A DNA stretch of 64,000 nt from Symbiodinium sp. CCMP2592 (Eukaryota; Sar; Dinophyceae; Suessiales; Symbiodiniaceae), in assembly GCA_905221615.1 (NCBI GenBank), contig CAJNDT010000979.1:220001-284000 (forward strand). Direction: 5' to 3'. Below the pieces are notes generated by a model that saw only the letters and a list, made by a program, of their open reading frames with translations, did no database searches and was not told where the DNA came from. The stretch's first letter is position 1, and each line of letters begins with the position of its first letter. Positions 62,801-64,000 of this stretch are shown here, piece after piece. The position numbers and the translations under genes are program-made.

Positions 62801-62985
62801 CGGAAAAAACCCCGTTTGCCCACGCGAAAGTGCGTGGGGGGGGGGGTCTTCTTCGGTGCGGTTTTTTGAGGACCAAAGCCTTGATAACGGTTGCGAGGCT
62901 TCTGGGTATGACGATTGTTCGTCGGAGCTTAGTGACGCGTCCGAGGGTGAGGAGCCAAAATCGTGGACCGAAGAGGGTCTTCTAG
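59842..62985 (+). CDS. Pol part 1 of Copia-like retrotransposon: aspartic protease and integrase
   Basis: The frame opens after a stop at 59839 and has no ATG near its start (GTG at 59920), fitting a gag-pol fusion. Counting from 59842: retropepsin motif VDSGAT with Asp at residue 106; zinc motif H595, H600, C607, C610; integrase catalytic Asp 634 (FDIAGPF), Asp 804 (YHSDRAKEL) and Glu 839 (NKAELGVQ). The second Asp and the Glu are 35 positions apart, as in D,D35E. The HHCC spacing between the second His and first Cys is much shorter than the classical motif. The first two Asp are about 170 residues apart because of an acidic insert near nt 61860-62130. The protease would mature the polyprotein and the integrase would insert the cDNA. 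The sequence after the G run at 62836 is probably out of frame to the stop at 62983. Confidence 0.9.
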   Translation, partial: PRLQGCLGVFIPSGKGGRAKAKAKSGVQAKGIAEEAGARAEASVASASAGSASSGAQASPELLVAEATRLLKGVSLKVLRVDDEVDLAWVRSALTNASNPDFCLVDSGATNALRPASDQEIGTCRTIHVDLASGGTELLINESGTLLHSGPCQVILPANYLIQLGFSIVWKRRGCRIKHPKKGCLDVTVVKGCPLIPREVGLALLSEYEGRRVGAPLISKVEVMDLQTVLTPEQSRVWLRDRLVQRGEGLTDVDQLVFLRGMFPGVPMELLARACVPALDSGFVDWGESPWNRRFRRSVGRAASGSVLISVSSGQSSLKGLGKVVAVSDSEKGLGSRLVFQLLLNWAEKGKVGGLIQGDGVFETGAKAGEFSWDSQVHASSDWRTLCEGSVKILRWFLLFSVAQASKDARSECLPNSGKKESAQSPSPPASAVASRDRRTSSGSDRDHSMVFMVCGFPGDPRVPVKRDERRRPWDPVSVLSFAQVYELNRAEFDQSCFGALCIRECELLTSSWFLYEAVHEVRMSWEAKAAWELVRPEGILQSRVQRQEGWATGLLRVIQGSWCRWCALGCQAAEATERKLLLAKMTAEESYAKHVANDHVPFLKGCPECIRAQGRQRSHWRSAFTGVHAASFDIAGPFVPGQAFNPEVSGRDKGKCYRYFLACAYTIPDSYCPARLEVKGDAERVAPAEDDASHSAGATGIGEFEDLFPELWDLPEVGTTSVEGVKAVRFRVKEKRPEDEDPLVEEPADSSSPVVAEPKFKTRTLFLGTPLRTKRGKEVLSQVQCLINRLEAHGYPVNRYHSDRAKELRASALIDWLRNKGIHATWTPGDSPAGNKAELGVQNLKGLVRKLLGIAKLEVGYWPLALSHATERNWVVFGESLGRPQVPLLPFGVKVEARRRFKTGFEAQWQSRSVPGLYLGIAPNTPGGHLVLIEDGDSRKVLLTNTVYPVRGEDTGVPRRPKFRLVGKRSHFAIKVVAAARPFAVSEKTPFAHAKVRGGGGLLRCGFLRTKALITVARLLGMTIVRRSLVTRPRVRSQNRGPKRVF

Positions 62986-64000
62986 GTGTCTGGGGCAGTG
63001 AAGAGGAAATCGAAGGAGATACGGGAGAAGTTCCGGGAGTCTATGAGATTCAGGTTCTCGATTGTGATCCTTTGGAAGTAGGTGGGGACTTCGGAAAGTT
63101 TACCGCTGAGGAATGTCTGGAGGTTTTACAAAGGGGTTTTGGAGTGTTGCCATCAGCTGCTCGGTCAATAATGGCCCGGACGGGTGGAGCTGTGGTTTGT
63201 GGATTGTATAGTGTTGGGGGTTTTCATGGGATTTCAAGGGCTACCGATCGGTTCGGTTCAGTAGTTCGTTACCTTAATGCTTACATGAGCGAACAGTTTC
63301 CTGGGCAAGTTTGGACCAGCTTGTATGTGTCACACAACACGCAAGCTCCTCTTCATCGAGACCTTAGGAATTCTCCTAGGTTCCCTATTTCCGTTAAGGC
63401 GGTTGGGCAATTCAAGGGCGGAGGCCTGTGGGTTGAGAGCGAAGATGATCAAGGTCCCGTTTGCAAACACCTGCCAAATGGAGAAACGAGGGCGGGGACT
63501 GTCTATGACATTCGAAAGGAGGCAATCTGTTTTTGGGGCAGTCGTTGGCATGCAGCGGAAGATTGGGAAGGATCTAGCCGGTGGGTTATTTCCGGGTTTG
63601 TTCCGGTAGGGTATCAAAAGACTACTTCGGAGCAATGGGCTAGGTTAGCTGGGTTAGGCTTTCCGCTAGGAGATTTGGCGGAGCAGAAAGAGTCAGCGGC
63701 TTCCCAAGCCAAGGCCGTTGTTGCAGAGCAGCCAGGGGATTGTCGAGACGAATGGGAGGTAGATTTGCCTTGTTGGATTGTCGATGACGCTGATCGGGAC
63801 TCTTGGTGTCGGCTCCACCAAGGAGAAATCTGCTTTAAGAAATTTCTGGTAGAAGAGCTTGGAGATGAGGGTGTGTCACCGGAGTTATTTGCTTTAGGTG
63901 CTGAGCGCTTGTATCATCAGGAGCTTCGGTGTGAATGGCTAGAGCAGGTTTTGCGAGGATGCCAGGCTGAGAGCGAGGTGTGTGGATCAATTAAAGCGCT
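62847..64000 (+). CDS. Pol part 2 (partial): dioxygenase-like domain, open to window end
   Basis: Immediately after an 11-G run (62836-62846) a different frame (codons starting at 62847, 62850 and so on) is open without a stop for 1.15 kb to the window edge. It begins with an acidic, serine-rich linker. It then shows HRD (His at nt 63354, Asp at 63360), GGGLWV (63417), a GTVYD turn, WHAAEDW with His at 63549, and Arg at 63579, ten residues later. This H-x-D...H-x10-R layout with a GG-L motif is that of 2-oxoglutarate/Fe(II) dioxygenases such as the prolyl-hydroxylase type. The function in a retroelement is unknown. Reverse transcriptase and RNase H of Copia should follow outside the window. 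A missing G in the run, or minus-one frameshifting, would join it to part 1. Confidence 0.75.

Noticed and set aside
59920..62985. Independent pol start at 59920
   Set aside because: The codon is GTG and the frame is open upstream to 59842 within the gag overlap, so a gag-pol fusion is more likely than a separate start.

Overview
The window looks like a repeat-dominated stretch of a dinoflagellate-type nuclear genome. Two things point there. Degenerate copies of the telomere heptamer TTTAGGG/CCCTAAA fill nearly all the non-coding DNA on both strands. The two retrotransposons have the long, multi-domain open frames I associate with Symbiodiniaceae-like dinoflagellates. The organism is an inference: I see no rRNA, tRNA, spliced-leader copy or recognisable host gene that would settle it.

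Layout. Positions 1-37.4 kb hold no gene I can recognise. They contain drifting telomere-like heptamers, AT/CA/CTG/GGT microsatellites, a 66-bp minisatellite (12.4-12.9 kb), a perfect 87-bp palindrome (18.05-18.14 kb) and several short elements with terminal inverted repeats that fall into at least three families. Positions 37438-48024 are a complete, apparently intact 10.6-kb LINE (non-LTR) retrotransposon flanked by a perfect 13-bp target-site duplication, inserted in a block of telomere-like repeat. Its ORF1 is a zinc-finger/basic/coiled-coil protein. Its very long ORF2 carries, in order, a long N-terminal region of unknown function, RNase H, APE-type endonuclease, reverse transcriptase and two C-terminal zinc fingers, and all expected catalytic residues are visible. 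Behind it lie a 28-bp array with higher-order structure (four heptamers per unit), a 39-bp minisatellite of about 22 copies and a short pure TTTAGGG run. Positions 49.6-58.3 kb return to non-coding repeats, including a 300-bp CT tract.

From 58.6 kb to the right edge lies a Copia-like LTR retrotransposon, cut off by the window: a gag-like ORF, then pol with aspartic protease and integrase. After a frame break at an 11-G run, a long frame open to the window end carries a region resembling 2-oxoglutarate/Fe(II) dioxygenases. Reverse transcriptase would be expected beyond the edge.

How the parts work together. The LINE proteins would package the element RNA (ORF1), nick the target and copy the RNA in place (EN, RT) and remove the RNA strand (RNase H). 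The Copia polyprotein would form particles (gag), mature them (protease) and integrate the cDNA (integrase). The most unusual signals are the RNase H placed before the endonuclease in the LINE, the dioxygenase-like domain in the Copia polyprotein, and the LINE insertion point that reads as a cut between TTT and AGGG of the telomere-like motif.
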